Source: Pseudodesulfovibrio profundus (GTDB lineage Bacteria > Desulfobacterota > Desulfovibrionia > Desulfovibrionales > Desulfovibrionaceae). Taken from it: DNA of 64,000 nucleotides. Below are positions 42,176 through 51,388 of the stretch, piece by piece (the first letter of the stretch is position 1; each line of letters begins with the position of its first letter). Where the stretch lies: the NCBI RefSeq assembly GCF_900217235.1, contig NZ_LT907975.1, forward strand, positions 620,001-684,000, written 5' to 3'. Both the position numbers and the translations under genes were made by a program. The notes under the pieces were generated by a model. The model did not search any database, was not told where the DNA came from, and saw nothing but the letters and a program-made list of their open reading frames with translations.

Positions 42176-43087
42176 ATGAGACTTGTCACCCGGTCTGACT
42201 TTGATGGTCTTGTCTGCGCTACCCTGCTCAAACACCTTGGAATTATCGATGATTACCTCTTTGCCCATCCCAAAGACTTGCAGGATGGAAAAGTTGAAGT
42301 CGGGCGGAAGGATGTTTTGGCAAATGTCCCCTATGTTGAAGGATGTGGCTTATGGTTCGATCACCACACCAGTGAAATGGAACGGCTGGGAAACATTGAG
42401 TTTGAAGGGGCATCCAAACCTCTGCCAAGCTGTGCGCGGGTAATATATGAATACTATGGAGCGGACAAATTCCCCGACGCCTTTACCCCCATGCTCGACG
42501 CTGTAGACAAGGTCGACTCAGCACAACTCTCCGTTGAAGACATCACGGCACCGGAAGGCTGGATTCTGCTTGGGTACATCATGGATCCGCGAACCGGCCT
42601 TGGCAGATACCGAAACTACCGGATCAGCAACTACCAGCTCATGTTGGATATGATCGAGTACTGTCGGACTCTAAGTGCTGAAAAAATCATGCAGATTCCT
42701 GACGTCAAAGAGCGTATCGACAAATACTACGAGGACCAGGACAACTTCGTCCAAATGCTCAAAGATAATACGACGGTCTATGACAATGCCCTTGTCATAG
42801 ATCTACGCAGTCAGGACCCTATCTACTGCGGCAACCGCTTCATGATCTACACCCTGTACCCTGACTGCAACGTCAGCATACGAGTCATATGGGGGTTCAA
42901 AAAGCAGAACGTGGTTCTCACAGTCGGACACTCCATAACCAACAGAACCAGCAAGACGGACGTGGGTAAACTTATGTTGTCTTTCGGTGGTGGCGGACAT
43001 AAGGCCGTTGGAACATGTCAGGTCGCAGAAAGTGAAGTGTCCGAAGTATTAAACAAGATTATTTCCCAGATTAATAAAGACGGTTAA
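42176..43087 (+). CDS. DHH-family phosphoesterase (exopolyphosphatase-like)
   Basis: A 303-residue protein with the DHH fold: RLVTRSDFDGLVCATLL (residues 2-18; SDFDG binds metal), WFDHHTSEM (about 60-68, the DHH motif), the third Asp region LDAVDKVDSAQL, and the C-terminal DHHA1 signature SFGGGGHKAVGTCQV near 275-290. Such proteins hydrolyse small phosphodiesters, nano-RNA or polyphosphate; the substrate cannot be told from sequence alone. It is common and conserved in Desulfovibrio-type genomes as a predicted exopolyphosphatase-related protein. A strong terminator follows. Confidence 0.85.
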   Translation: MRLVTRSDFDGLVCATLLKHLGIIDDYLFAHPKDLQDGKVEVGRKDVLANVPYVEGCGLWFDHHTSEMERLGNIEFEGASKPLPSCARVIYEYYGADKFPDAFTPMLDAVDKVDSAQLSVEDITAPEGWILLGYIMDPRTGLGRYRNYRISNYQLMLDMIEYCRTLSAEKIMQIPDVKERIDKYYEDQDNFVQMLKDNTTVYDNALVIDLRSQDPIYCGNRFMIYTLYPDCNVSIRVIWGFKKQNVVLTVGHSITNRTSKTDVGKLMLSFGGGGHKAVGTCQVAESEVSEVLNKIISQINKDG

Positions 43088-43107
43088 GCCCTGATCAGAC
43101 AGATTGA

Positions 43108-43149
43108 GCGACTTCAACACGCATCCCGCTGTTGAAGTCGCTTTTTTTT
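43108..43149. terminator. Terminator between the DHH gene and a convergent gene
   Basis: Stem GCGACTTCAACA (43108-43119) and TGTTGAAGTCGC (43130-43141) followed by eight T. It ends the DHH transcript and overlaps the stop region of the convergent minus-strand gene. Confidence 0.93.
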
Positions 43150-43918
43150 ATTCTTTTATCGATTCAAGCAATGCAAGAATATCTGCTTTTCGATCCGAAT
43201 AAATATCTCGACTAAATGAAATGATGGCTGGCTGAACAGTTTTTAAGGCAGGCAGGTCCTGAACAACAGGAAGCTCATAAGCCTCAAAATCAATAGGCTG
43301 GAAACGAAGATCTTTATCCAAGGCACACCCTTGCACCTCGCACGCTTCGCCCATTATCTTCTCCCGCTCCATTTGGACCGTATCCATTTGCTTAACGTAT
43401 TCCAGCGCACTACTTGGCGGCAGAGCATTATTCACTCGCTCTACCTCTTCATTAATATACTCTGCCAACGCTTTAAGCCGCAGATAGTGAACTGTCAGCC
43501 GTTTTCTGCCGGGGTTCTCTGGATCATCAAAGTAGTGACCATTCAAGTACTCATCCGCTACTTCCCGAAACAGGTGATAGGCTCGACAAAGGCACCGCTC
43601 GTATCGCCCCTTCATAGTAAAAGCAAAGGGAATCCGTATCTTTGTTGAAGAGTTATACTCATCAGCAAAAGGGATACAGGATGGCAAGATGTCCAGAGCA
43701 ATATAAAAATCTCTGATCGTTCCCTTATCCAGCAACAACATATGGAGGCGAGATGCCGCCCTGAATAGTTTTGGAATATTTGAGCGAAACTCTTCTACCA
43801 TCTGCTCGAAAGCAGTAATCTTGTCTTCGAGATCTTTTCGAGATCCAAAATACGATTCAGCCATTTCCGAAACAACTTCCTGCTGTAGCTGATCTGCGTA
43901 ATCTCTGAAATCATCCAT
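43148..43918 (-). CDS. Conserved hypothetical helical protein
   Basis: No family recognised. The start ATG 43918 has AGGAG 6-10 nt upstream, giving 256 residues. The sequence is mostly helical and charged, with heptad-like stretches (about 1-55 and 150-185: LRLKALAEYINEEVERVNNA). It contains scattered Cys in RYERCLCRAYHLF and GEACEVQGCALDKDLRF but no tidy metal motif. There is no signal peptide or membrane segment. It is divergent from sucCD with about 140 nt between the two starts. A housekeeping cytoplasmic protein restricted to relatives of this organism is my guess. Confidence 0.6.
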   Translation of the reverse strand: MDDFRDYADQLQQEVVSEMAESYFGSRKDLEDKITAFEQMVEEFRSNIPKLFRAASRLHMLLLDKGTIRDFYIALDILPSCIPFADEYNSSTKIRIPFAFTMKGRYERCLCRAYHLFREVADEYLNGHYFDDPENPGRKRLTVHYLRLKALAEYINEEVERVNNALPPSSALEYVKQMDTVQMEREKIMGEACEVQGCALDKDLRFQPIDFEAYELPVVQDLPALKTVQPAIISFSRDIYSDRKADILALLESIKE

Positions 43919-44057
43919 GGGAACTCCTAGCACTTCTGTCGATATTCCTTTATATACCCACTATCCTCAAGGGCAGCAATATGATGCTCTGTATATCGAT
44001 AGGCCAAACGTAATACAACAACGCCAATATCACAAAAACAGATTCCAAGAGGGACCC

Positions 44058-46139
44058 ATGCTTCTTAATGAACACAAGAGCAAAAAACTGTTTGCCAGCG
44101 CCGGCATCCCTGTACCGGAAGGCCATTCTGTCTACCCCGGCCAGGAAGACTCTTTCAAACCAGAATTCTCGACACCCTGGTTTCTTAAATCACAGGTTCT
44201 GACCGGTGGCAGAGGTAAAGCTGGCGGCATACTCCGTGTCGACAATGAAGCAGATTTTTCTTCAACGGCCAAAAAGCTGTTCGATCTTGAAATAAAAGGC
44301 CACTCCGTCCCCTTCATACGAGTTGAACCCGCTTCCGATATTCAGCGAGAGTTCTACATATCTTTTACCGTTTCTCGGGAGCTAAAGTGCATATTGCTGA
44401 CAGTCGGCCGTGAAGGAGGTGTGGAGATCGAGAATCTGGGAGCCGACAATCTTCTGGTGCAGCAAATCAAACTTCCCGGTGGACTTGCTCCTCATCAGAT
44501 TCGCGCCGCATTCTTCCATCTTGATCTGGAAAAAGAATATCTGAAAAGCTTCGCAGAATTATTGAGCAACCTTTTCTCCTGTGTACTGGACAACGGGCTA
44601 CTCATGGCGGAGATCAATCCGCTGGTCCTGACTGGAGAAGGCGAATTCTTAGCTCTGGATGGCAAAGTCGAAATCGATGACAACTATGCTGATATCAATA
44701 GGGATATGGAAGCATACTACCAGCGAGAACACGCCAGCCCAGAAGAGAACGAGGCTCGTGATGCAGGCCTTTCCTTTGTCAAACTGCCAGGCTGGGTCGG
44801 CCTCATGGTCAATGGAGCCGGATTGGCAATGGCCACCATGGATTTACTCAACTTTTCCAAACTGCCAGCGAGCAACTTCCTTGACCTTGGAGGTGCTGCA
44901 GATCAAGAGCGTATGCAAACCGCACTTGAACTGCTATTCGGTGACGATCAGGTTCAGGCTATTTTCATCAACCTTTTCGGTGGAATACTCTCCTGTGAAA
45001 AAGTCGCGCTGGCCATGCAAGGTGCATTGAATGGTAAAGCCCCCAAAAAGCCGATCGTTGCACGCATGTCTGGCAAAGACGCCGAGTCAGGGTTGGAAAT
45101 TCTCAAAAGCCTGAATGTTGACAATCTGCACCTTGCCGCCGACATGCAATCAGCAATCAACATCCTCGCTGACCTGAAGCCCGACAGTGCACCTACAGTC
45201 TCTTTCCCTGCACCCGATATCCAATCTCCCGAGCAAAGACCCAAGAATAACGGGTATGTTTCCAGTGCTTCTTTTGGCATACAGAAAGATACTCCTATTC
45301 TTGTACAGGGCATTACAGGTCGCGAAGGACAACTGCACACTCGCCTCATGCAGGAATACGGTGCTAACATTGTCGCTGGTGTCACCCCTTTCAAAGGTGG
45401 TCAGGAGGTATTGGGAGTTCCCGTCTACAACTCCATCGCTGACGCCAAACGAGCTCACGAAATCGGTGCAAGTATCATCTTCGTTCCTCCTCGTATGGCT
45501 GCAGATGCAATACAAGAAGCTGCATGCAATGAAATTCCATGGGCTGTCTGCATAACCGAAGGCATCACACAACACGACATGTTATCGACTTTCGAACAAA
45601 TCAAAGAAAGCCCAACGCGAGTTGTAGGCCCCAACACACCAGGAATTATCGTTCCGGGACAGACAAAAATTGGAATTCTTCCCACCATCCCATTCTCCCC
45701 CGGTCCTGTTGCTGTTCTGTCGCGTAGCGGAACGTTAACCTATGAGGTTGCTGCACGACTGACAGAGAGCGGCATCGGCCAATCGCTTTGTGTTGGTATA
45801 GGTGGAGACCCATTCATTGGCACAAACTTCGTTGATATGTTTGATATGCTCCGCAATCACGATGAAACCAAGGCTGTCGTCGTGCTTGGCGAAATCGGCG
45901 GGACAGCAGAAGAGAATCTGGCGCAATATGTAAAGGAAACCGGATTCGACAAACCAGTCATTTCATTCATTGCCGGACGCACCGCTCCTCCTGGCAAGCG
46001 CCTTGGACATGCCGGAGCCATCCTGGAAAAAAGTGGAGGTATCGAAAGTAAGCTGGAAGCCATGCGACAGGCTGGTTTCCACGTCTGCCCGAGCCTTGAG
46101 GCTGTTGCGGAAATTACCGCGTCGGTACTGCGCGATTAG
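44058..46139 (+). CDS. Single-chain succinyl-CoA synthetase-type enzyme (SucC-SucD fusion)
   Basis: ADP-forming acyl-CoA synthetase with both subunits in one chain, 693 residues from ATG 44058 (GAGGG upstream); an upstream in-frame ATG at 43917 is not supported. Residues 1-380 are SucC-like: ATP-grasp start MLLNEHKSKKLFASAGIPVP, SQVLTGGRGKAGG and MAEINPLVLT. After a linker (about 370-415), the SucD-like part has ILVQGITGREGQLHTRLMQE, VAVLSRSGTLTYEVAARLTE and the phosphohistidine region KRLGHAGAILEKSGG. It makes ATP from succinyl-CoA or a similar acyl-CoA. The order beta-then-alpha in one chain is unlike the two-gene form of E. coli. The exact acyl group is not certain. Confidence 0.87.
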   Translation: MLLNEHKSKKLFASAGIPVPEGHSVYPGQEDSFKPEFSTPWFLKSQVLTGGRGKAGGILRVDNEADFSSTAKKLFDLEIKGHSVPFIRVEPASDIQREFYISFTVSRELKCILLTVGREGGVEIENLGADNLLVQQIKLPGGLAPHQIRAAFFHLDLEKEYLKSFAELLSNLFSCVLDNGLLMAEINPLVLTGEGEFLALDGKVEIDDNYADINRDMEAYYQREHASPEENEARDAGLSFVKLPGWVGLMVNGAGLAMATMDLLNFSKLPASNFLDLGGAADQERMQTALELLFGDDQVQAIFINLFGGILSCEKVALAMQGALNGKAPKKPIVARMSGKDAESGLEILKSLNVDNLHLAADMQSAINILADLKPDSAPTVSFPAPDIQSPEQRPKNNGYVSSASFGIQKDTPILVQGITGREGQLHTRLMQEYGANIVAGVTPFKGGQEVLGVPVYNSIADAKRAHEIGASIIFVPPRMAADAIQEAACNEIPWAVCITEGITQHDMLSTFEQIKESPTRVVGPNTPGIIVPGQTKIGILPTIPFSPGPVAVLSRSGTLTYEVAARLTESGIGQSLCVGIGGDPFIGTNFVDMFDMLRNHDETKAVVVLGEIGGTAEENLAQYVKETGFDKPVISFIAGRTAPPGKRLGHAGAILEKSGGIESKLEAMRQAGFHVCPSLEAVAEITASVLRD

Positions 46140-46162
46140 TAATAAAAAGAGCTTACCACACC

Positions 46163-46196
46163 AAAAGAGCCACTCTCTGAGAGAGTGGCTCTTTTA
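46163..46196. terminator. Bidirectional terminator after the SucCD-type gene
   Basis: Stem AAAAGAGCCACTCTCT with complementary AGAGAGTGGCTCTTTT around a very short loop. It sits between two convergent genes and has A and T runs on its two sides. Confidence 0.93.
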
Positions 46197-46200
46197 TTGG

Positions 46201-46656
46201 TTAGCAAAACTCTCCATCCAATAAGAGGTGAGAGAAATATCCTGTTGCAAACGCTAAATAAAATGGAATGAAGTCTGCGAATCGATCTATCCCGTGAATC
46301 AGGACCGGAAGCGCTACAATTGGCACCGGCACCAAAAGCATTGCCCACCATGTATGTGTCCATCCTCGGTGAGAGCCAATTGCCGGCAGCATGGCAAAAA
46401 AGCCCAGCCATGCAGACCACATGTAATATTTCTTCAGAATCAACCCCAAGTCCAATAGCGCGAAAACAACATAGTACAGATTTTGTCCTTTAGAATCCGT
46501 ATCAACATCGGGAAATAACGCGCCAAGCAGGCAAAAACATATCAGGGCACTGGCTGATATCGGATTGAAAACCCACCAGCCGAGCAATACCGCACCAACA
46601 AGCCCCATGCAGGCAAAGAAAAGCCCGCCGGCCAAATGTCCTTTGTATCCAGGCAT
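46201..46656 (-). CDS. YdjM-family inner-membrane protein (predicted metal-dependent hydrolase)
   Basis: Polytopic membrane protein of the YdjM / DUF457 group. From ATG 46656 it has 151 residues; a TTG at 46689, which overlaps the end of the TetR gene, would add 11. Conserved signature: MPGYKGHLAGG at the start (His 6), GALFPDVDTDSKGQ (Asp-rich, about 47-60), GSHRGWTHTWWAML (His pair, about 94-107), and GYFSHLLLDGEF at the end. These His and Asp residues are the presumed metal ligands. Four or five membrane segments are visible. The gene follows tetR closely and may be controlled by it. Confidence 0.82.
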   Translation of the reverse strand: MPGYKGHLAGGLFFACMGLVGAVLLGWWVFNPISASALICFCLLGALFPDVDTDSKGQNLYYVVFALLDLGLILKKYYMWSAWLGFFAMLPAIGSHRGWTHTWWAMLLVPVPIVALPVLIHGIDRFADFIPFYLAFATGYFSHLLLDGEFC

Positions 46657-46678
46657 AAGGAAGGATTTTAAATCACAA

Positions 46679-47266
46679 TCAAGATGCAATCAAGCGTGGC
46701 GTCTGAACGCTGCGCAAAATGAAATCCCGAGCCTCATCATACAGTCCAGGTATCTCATACGGAGCAAGAAAACGGGTTCGCACAGCACCAACAATATTCG
46801 CGTAGACCATGAACGCCGTTTGCGTCACAGGTAGATCGACGATTGAACCATCTTCGATACCTCGAAGAAGTATTTCTTCAACCATATCGATCAATTCTCG
46901 AAATTTCGCGCCAATTTTTTTCCTATCCAAATCAGGATTATCGTCGCTAAATGGTGAGCATCGAATCAAAGTGGGGAAAGTCTTTTCATTAACAATTGTA
47001 AACTCAAGATACGCTTCGACAAATGCCCCAAGCGCTTCACAACCATTTGCTGAGTCTGCAATTCTATCGCGCAGGTACAAGATCATCGTATCAATCAGTT
47101 CACTTCCTGCGGCCATGAAGAGGTTTTCCTTGTTGTCGAAATAGTGAAAGACCAGACCGGATGCCACCTCTGCCTCTTCTGCCACCATTTTCATGGTAGT
47201 TCCGGCATATCCGCTTTTTGCAAACAGCTCCTGGGCGGCAACAAGTATCTTGTCTTTCTTAGACAT
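46679..47266 (-). CDS. TetR-family transcriptional regulator
   Basis: The start ATG 47266 follows GAGAGGGG; 195 residues. The N-terminal HTH reads KDKILVAAQELFAKSGYAGT, then TMKMVAEEAEVASGLVFHYF with DNKENLF (residues about 4-55), a classic TetR domain. The C-terminal ligand domain is variable, so the inducer cannot be named. The downstream YdjM-like gene overlaps or nearly overlaps it and is the likely target together with tetR itself. Confidence 0.92.
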   Translation of the reverse strand: MSKKDKILVAAQELFAKSGYAGTTMKMVAEEAEVASGLVFHYFDNKENLFMAAGSELIDTMILYLRDRIADSANGCEALGAFVEAYLEFTIVNEKTFPTLIRCSPFSDDNPDLDRKKIGAKFRELIDMVEEILLRGIEDGSIVDLPVTQTAFMVYANIVGAVRTRFLAPYEIPGLYDEARDFILRSVQTPRLIAS

Positions 47267-47472
47267 CAGCCCCTCTCTTCTCATCATAAATTATATTCGA
47301 CACCATATTCCAACTTCAAAGTAATTAGTATGCCTACGCTATTTCTTCAAGTATTCATTTAACCTTTTCATAACCCTACCCATTAAGAGTGTCATGTTAA
47401 CTCCATGTCTTCATTAGCATCCCCCAGAAACGCTCATCCTTAACTAGCAGATAAAACGTCATTAATTGAATA

Positions 47473-47505
47473 AAAAAAGGCGAGACACATTGTCCCGCCT
47501 TTTTA
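47473..47505 (-). terminator. Terminator after sufB
   Basis: Stem AAAAAGGCG ... CGCCTTTTT with an inner GACA/TGTC pairing and one bulge. On the minus strand it follows the sufB stop by about 20 nt and ends in T residues. Confidence 0.85.
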
Positions 47506-47526
47506 CGAAGCATATATTGTCGCTAG

Positions 47527-48687
47527 TTACATAGCGTCTGAAGCTTGCAGCTCTTCAATCTGCTTGTCGATTTCCTTCTGAAGCTTCTCTGGAAGTCCCA
47601 TGATGTCCGTATTCAGAAAGCCACGAACAATGGTAGACGTCGCTTCGTCTTCATCCATTCCTCGAGCCATAAGGTATTCGATCTCGTCTTGCGCAATTTT
47701 ACCAACCGAAGCCTCATGCGACAGCTCTACTCCCTCGGTCGAACCGTCGAGTTCGGGGATTGCCCAAATCCGACCATCGCCGAGTATGAGGCCCTGACAC
47801 TCGAGGTGCCCCTTGCTCGGAGTGTAGTGAGCGCCAATATGACCACGGTTAATAATAGTACCACCGGTTGCGATGGTCCTTGCAATGATCTCACACCGTG
47901 TATTCGGCGCGTTCATGACGACTCGGTTACCCATGTCCAAATGAGATCCTTTTGGCGCCACAACGACAGAATTGAAACGAGCCACAGAGTTAGGACCATT
48001 CATTTCAATACTGGGGTACATCTGAAGATCCTTAACCGGCTTAAGCAGGACATAGTTCGACAGAAACTTGCCGCCCTCTTCCACCACACCGGCAGAGCGA
48101 GGACGTACTGCTACATTTTCGCTCCAGTTGTGAACCATAGTGAATGTGAGAGAGGCATCTTTTTTGACAAAGAACTCGGAAATACCGAGGTGAGCTCCGG
48201 CCTTGGTGCCGTGTGCAACCGAACAACCGGTAATAATGTGAGCTTCGGCACCTTCTTCAATGATCACAATGTTATGAACATTCTGACCAACGTTTTCAGA
48301 CTTGAGCATCAGGCAGGACTGGATTGGTTCCTTGACCTTGGCCCCTGCCTTGACGCGGATAAAGTAGCCGCCGTGCAGGTTTTCGTAAGCGGAACGGGTA
48401 AATTCATCCTTATCCTTGTCCACCAACGTCCAGAAATACTCTTCCAGACCGTCATATTTTTTCAGTGCATCCTTGATGTCCATGATTTCGACATCGTCGT
48501 TTTTGGAACTGCAATGCACAGCGGACTGGTCCATTTGCAAATAGGACGCGGATCGAGTGGAGAGGTCGGAAACAACACCTGCCATGAGCAGTTGTTCCTT
48601 ATCTTCCTCGGAAAGGTCGTTGAGGTCCTGCAAGGCCTCCTGTTCGAGCCCCTGAAACTTGAATTCTGACAGATCGATTTCTTTCAT
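47527..48687 (-). CDS. sufB: SufB-type Fe-S cluster scaffold protein (minimal SUF)
   Basis: Partner of the SufC ATPase in Fe-S cluster assembly. The 386 residues have a helical N-terminal part, then the SufBD beta-helix (about 110-330) with repeated beta rungs such as VHNIVIIEEGAEAHIITGCS and NRVVMNAPNTRCEIIARTIA. It ends with the conserved helical part VGKIAQDEIEYLMARGMDED and IVRGFLNTDI. His and Glu of ELSHEASVGKI are kept. It is shorter than E. coli SufB (495). AGAAGGA lies before the start. With sufC just upstream and no sufD, sufS, sufE or sufU nearby, it fits the minimal SmsCB arrangement described for anaerobes. Confidence 0.9.
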   Translation of the reverse strand: MKEIDLSEFKFQGLEQEALQDLNDLSEEDKEQLLMAGVVSDLSTRSASYLQMDQSAVHCSSKNDDVEIMDIKDALKKYDGLEEYFWTLVDKDKDEFTRSAYENLHGGYFIRVKAGAKVKEPIQSCLMLKSENVGQNVHNIVIIEEGAEAHIITGCSVAHGTKAGAHLGISEFFVKKDASLTFTMVHNWSENVAVRPRSAGVVEEGGKFLSNYVLLKPVKDLQMYPSIEMNGPNSVARFNSVVVAPKGSHLDMGNRVVMNAPNTRCEIIARTIATGGTIINRGHIGAHYTPSKGHLECQGLILGDGRIWAIPELDGSTEGVELSHEASVGKIAQDEIEYLMARGMDEDEATSTIVRGFLNTDIMGLPEKLQKEIDKQIEELQASDAM

Positions 48688-48711
48688 TATGATAATCCTT
48701 CTAGAGCGCGG

Positions 48712-49470
48712 CTAGTTCATGCAACGCACACATTCCTGATAGCCATGCTCACGGATGTGATCGAGAATATCACGTGGGCGCCCTTCACAGCAAAGATGTC
48801 CTTTATACAAGACCTGGCCACGATCAGCATTAACGTAATCAAGAATGTATCCGGTATGTGTAATGATCAAACCGGCAGTCCTGGTCCGCTCTTTCCGCTC
48901 TTTGAGACTCAGATCAGGAGCAACGTTGAAGTTGCCATCCAGAACATCTCGAGCAACCTTACCAACCAGCTGCATGTTCTCCATGTCTACACCGGATTCA
49001 GGCTCGTCAAAAAGCACAAGGTCAGGCTGCTGCGCCATGAGCTGGAGCAGCTCCGAACGCTTGATTTCACCACCGGAAAAACCGGAGTTGATATCACGAT
49101 CAAGGAAATCCGTCATATTGACAATATCAGCCAGCATGTCAGGATTGACCTCGCCTTTGCGTGCACACATCTTGACTAAATGTCTGGTGCGCAAACCATG
49201 AATTGTAGGCGGTCGCTGGAAAGACATCCCTACTCCAAGACGAGCTCTCTCATACATGGGAGCCTCGGTGATGTCCTGTCCTTTGAAGTAGATTCGCCCT
49301 TTGGTTACTTCATAACCGGCGAATCCCATCAGAGTCATGAGGAGAGACGTTTTGCCGGAACCGTTAGGTCCAAACAAGATAAAGGTCTCGCCTTCCTTTA
49401 TTTCAAGATTGATCCCGTCAAGGACCTGTTTGTCGCCAATATTGACATGCAAGTCTTCTATGGTCAGCAT
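48712..49470 (-). CDS. sufC: SufC Fe-S assembly ATPase
   Basis: ABC-type ATPase that drives cluster assembly on SufB. The start ATG 49470 has GAGGA close upstream; 252 residues. Walker A GPNGSGKTSLL (about 35-45), Q-loop GMSFQRPPTIHGLR, signature FSGGEIKRSELLQLMAQQPD, and Walker B LVLFDEPESGVD (about 160-171) are all intact. FSGGE in place of LSGGE and the loop before D-loop are as in SufC. It lies 24 nt ahead of sufB. Confidence 0.94.
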   Translation of the reverse strand: MLTIEDLHVNIGDKQVLDGINLEIKEGETFILFGPNGSGKTSLLMTLMGFAGYEVTKGRIYFKGQDITEAPMYERARLGVGMSFQRPPTIHGLRTRHLVKMCARKGEVNPDMLADIVNMTDFLDRDINSGFSGGEIKRSELLQLMAQQPDLVLFDEPESGVDMENMQLVGKVARDVLDGNFNVAPDLSLKERKERTRTAGLIITHTGYILDYVNADRGQVLYKGHLCCEGRPRDILDHIREHGYQECVRCMN

Positions 49471-49635
49471 GTAGTTCCTCACTTTAAGAGTCTGTTTGCA
49501 AAAAAGGCTCTTACTTAAGGCTGCTTTGGAAGTCCAGTGAATCGTCAAATGATACGGAACCAAACAGTCTGTTTTTAAAACCTGTATGGTACAATAAGCA
49601 TTCAAATCACATCAGCAATACGAGCGGAGCGATAG

Positions 49636-50367
49636 ATGGGCAAAAAAAAACCAATTAAGAACTTAAACGACCTCAAATCTTTGGCATTTAAAAAAGAAAA
49701 GAAGGACGTCTACTCTCTCCCGTACGAGAAGAAAAAAAAGAAAGAGCCTGAACCTGAAGAGCATGACGAAGCAAAGGAAGAAGAAATTTTTCTTTCAGCC
49801 ATGCAGGGAGTCAAGCAGATGGAAGGGAAAGGCGGACGGCAAGTTGCTCCAACAACATCTCCTTCAGCCAATCAAAACATACCTGACCCTGAAGAAAGAG
49901 CCAAAAACGACCTGAAACGCTTTCTCCGTGGAGAGGTTGAGTTTGAATTGGAGTACACGGAAGAATATATGTATGGCTATGTCCGAGGACTGGACATCAA
50001 AACATTTCAACAACTGAAATCAGGTTCCCTCAGCGTCGCTGCTCATCTCGACCTGCATGGGATGACACTGGATCAAGCCAAGGAGAACCTCCTTTTCTTC
50101 TTGCGCGAAAGCTACCTTCAGGGACACCGATGTGTATTGATTGTCACTGGCCGCGGAAAGAACTCCCCAGGAGGACAATCCATATTACGAAGAGAAACTG
50201 AAACCTGGCTGACCCACGACCCGCTCAAACGCGTGGTGCTCGCTTTTTGTACTGCCCAACCCAAAGACGGAGGAGCCGGGGCAGTGTACGTTCTGCTCCG
50301 CAAGTACAAAAAAAGTCAGGGAAAAATCGTGTGGGATAAAATGTATAACTGGGAGAACATGGACTAG
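49636..50367 (+). CDS. Smr-domain protein
   Basis: A 243-residue protein with a Lys/Glu-rich, disordered N-terminal part (about 1-110) and a C-terminal Smr domain (about 133-225): AAHLDLHGMTLDQAKENLLF, then VLIVTGRGKNSPGGQSILRR and GGAGAVYVLLRKYK. These motifs (LDLHG and TGRGxxS) are typical of YdaL/SmrA-like DNA or RNA endonucleases. It may act in ribosome rescue or RNA cleavage, as shown for some relatives; here that is inference. A terminator hairpin follows. Confidence 0.9.
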   Translation: MGKKKPIKNLNDLKSLAFKKEKKDVYSLPYEKKKKKEPEPEEHDEAKEEEIFLSAMQGVKQMEGKGGRQVAPTTSPSANQNIPDPEERAKNDLKRFLRGEVEFELEYTEEYMYGYVRGLDIKTFQQLKSGSLSVAAHLDLHGMTLDQAKENLLFFLRESYLQGHRCVLIVTGRGKNSPGGQSILRRETETWLTHDPLKRVVLAFCTAQPKDGGAGAVYVLLRKYKKSQGKIVWDKMYNWENMD

Positions 50368-50430
50368 CCAAGCCATGTGTTGCCTAATTCATCCCCCATC
50401 AACCCGCAAAGCTCATCATCAAAACAACAA

Positions 50431-50465
50431 AAGCCTCTGCTCCATCTGGAGCAGAGGCTTCATTC
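50431..50465. terminator. Bidirectional terminator between the Smr gene and cheW
   Basis: Perfect stem AAGCCTCTGCTCCA with complement TGGAGCAGAGGCTT (50431-50460) around a 2-nt loop, flanked by A and T runs. Confidence 0.92.
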
Positions 50466-50481
50466 TTTGAGTCTACTTGAA

Positions 50482-51024
50482 CTACAGAGTTATAGTTGCG
50501 GCAGAGGCATCCTCAACGGGCATATCTGCGCCGCCACCGAGACTTGCTATGTCTTTGGCCATTGCGAGCTCTTCGGCCGAGAATATCTTGTTGATATCGA
50601 TGATAATGATGAACTGTTCATTCTGGCGGCCCATACCCTTGATGTACTCAGCATTAATAGCTGCGCCCATCTTCGGAGCAGGCTCAATGGTGTCAGGCAT
50701 CATTTCGAATACTTCGCGTACGGAATCAACAAGAGCTCCCATGATGGTGAACTCACCGTCGAATTCAATTTCGACTATGATGATACAGGTATCTACTGTA
50801 TCCTCTCCCTTGGACATTCCCAATTTCAAGCGCATGTCCACAACCGGCACGGCGTGTCCGCGCAAGTTGATTACACCACGCATGTAATCAGGGGTGCGGG
50901 GAATTTTAGTGATAGAAGTCAACTCAAGGACTTCTCTCACCGTCCCGATGTCCAAAGCAAAAATTTCTTTTCCAAGAGTAAAGGTCAAAAACTGATTGAT
51001 GTCTTTCAATACGTCGTCGGCCAT
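50482..51024 (-). CDS. cheW: Chemotaxis adaptor protein CheW
   Basis: Couples chemoreceptors to CheA. The 180 residues form a single CheW domain: FLTFTLGKEIFALDIGTVRE (about 12-31), ITKIPRTPDYMRGVINLRGH (about 38-57) and VPVVDMRLKLG, with GALVDSVREVFEM. NLRGHAVPVVD is the signature. GGGGGAAG lies upstream. No other chemotaxis gene is adjacent, so it serves a cluster elsewhere. A long frame on the opposite strand covers the same DNA but has no family resemblance. Confidence 0.93.
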   Translation of the reverse strand: MADDVLKDINQFLTFTLGKEIFALDIGTVREVLELTSITKIPRTPDYMRGVINLRGHAVPVVDMRLKLGMSKGEDTVDTCIIIVEIEFDGEFTIMGALVDSVREVFEMMPDTIEPAPKMGAAINAEYIKGMGRQNEQFIIIIDINKIFSAEELAMAKDIASLGGGADMPVEDASAATITL

Positions 51025-51268
51025 TATACTTCCCCCGAGTTATTGAGGATTATTGTACGTAATTACAAACTTGGCTGGCAGGAGCAGCGAAAACGAGTCC
51101 CTGCACAGCGTCGATAAACTAAGTAATATACATTCATGGTGCAAAAAACCATTATAAAATGGGGTTGTTTTTTAATTATCCGGTCGATTTTGGTCAAAAG
51201 GCCCCTTCTGGATTATGCTTACGAATCATAAAAAAATCATCATGTTGCATTTTTTTATAAAAAAAGCA

Positions 51269-51297
51269 TTGACAATCGAGCCGCCCACAGATAGACA
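51269..51297 (+). promoter_or_regulatory. Sigma-70 promoter of the tRNA pair
   Basis: TTGACA at 51269-51274, a 17-nt spacer, and TAGACA at 51292-51297. Transcription would start a few bases before the tRNA-Pro gene at 51310. Confidence 0.65.
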
Positions 51298-51309
51298 CTC
51301 ACTTCGCGT

Positions 51310-51386
51310 CGGGATGTAGCGCAGCCTGGGAGCGCACTTGAATGGGGTTCAAGGGGTCGGAGGTTCAAATCCTCTCATCCCGACCA
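51310..51386 (+). tRNA. tRNA-Pro (anticodon GGG)
   Basis: The 77-nt cloverleaf folds cleanly: acceptor CGGGATG/CATCCCG, anticodon stem CTTGA/TCAAG with loop ATGGGGT (anticodon GGG), T-arm GGAGG-TTCAAAT-CCTCT with near-perfect pairing, and an encoded CCA end. Confidence 0.95.
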
Positions 51387-51388
51387 AA

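Noticed and set aside
50377-51117. A 246-codon frame on the plus strand opposite cheW
   Set aside because: No recognisable domain; the minus strand encodes a clear CheW protein with a ribosome binding site.
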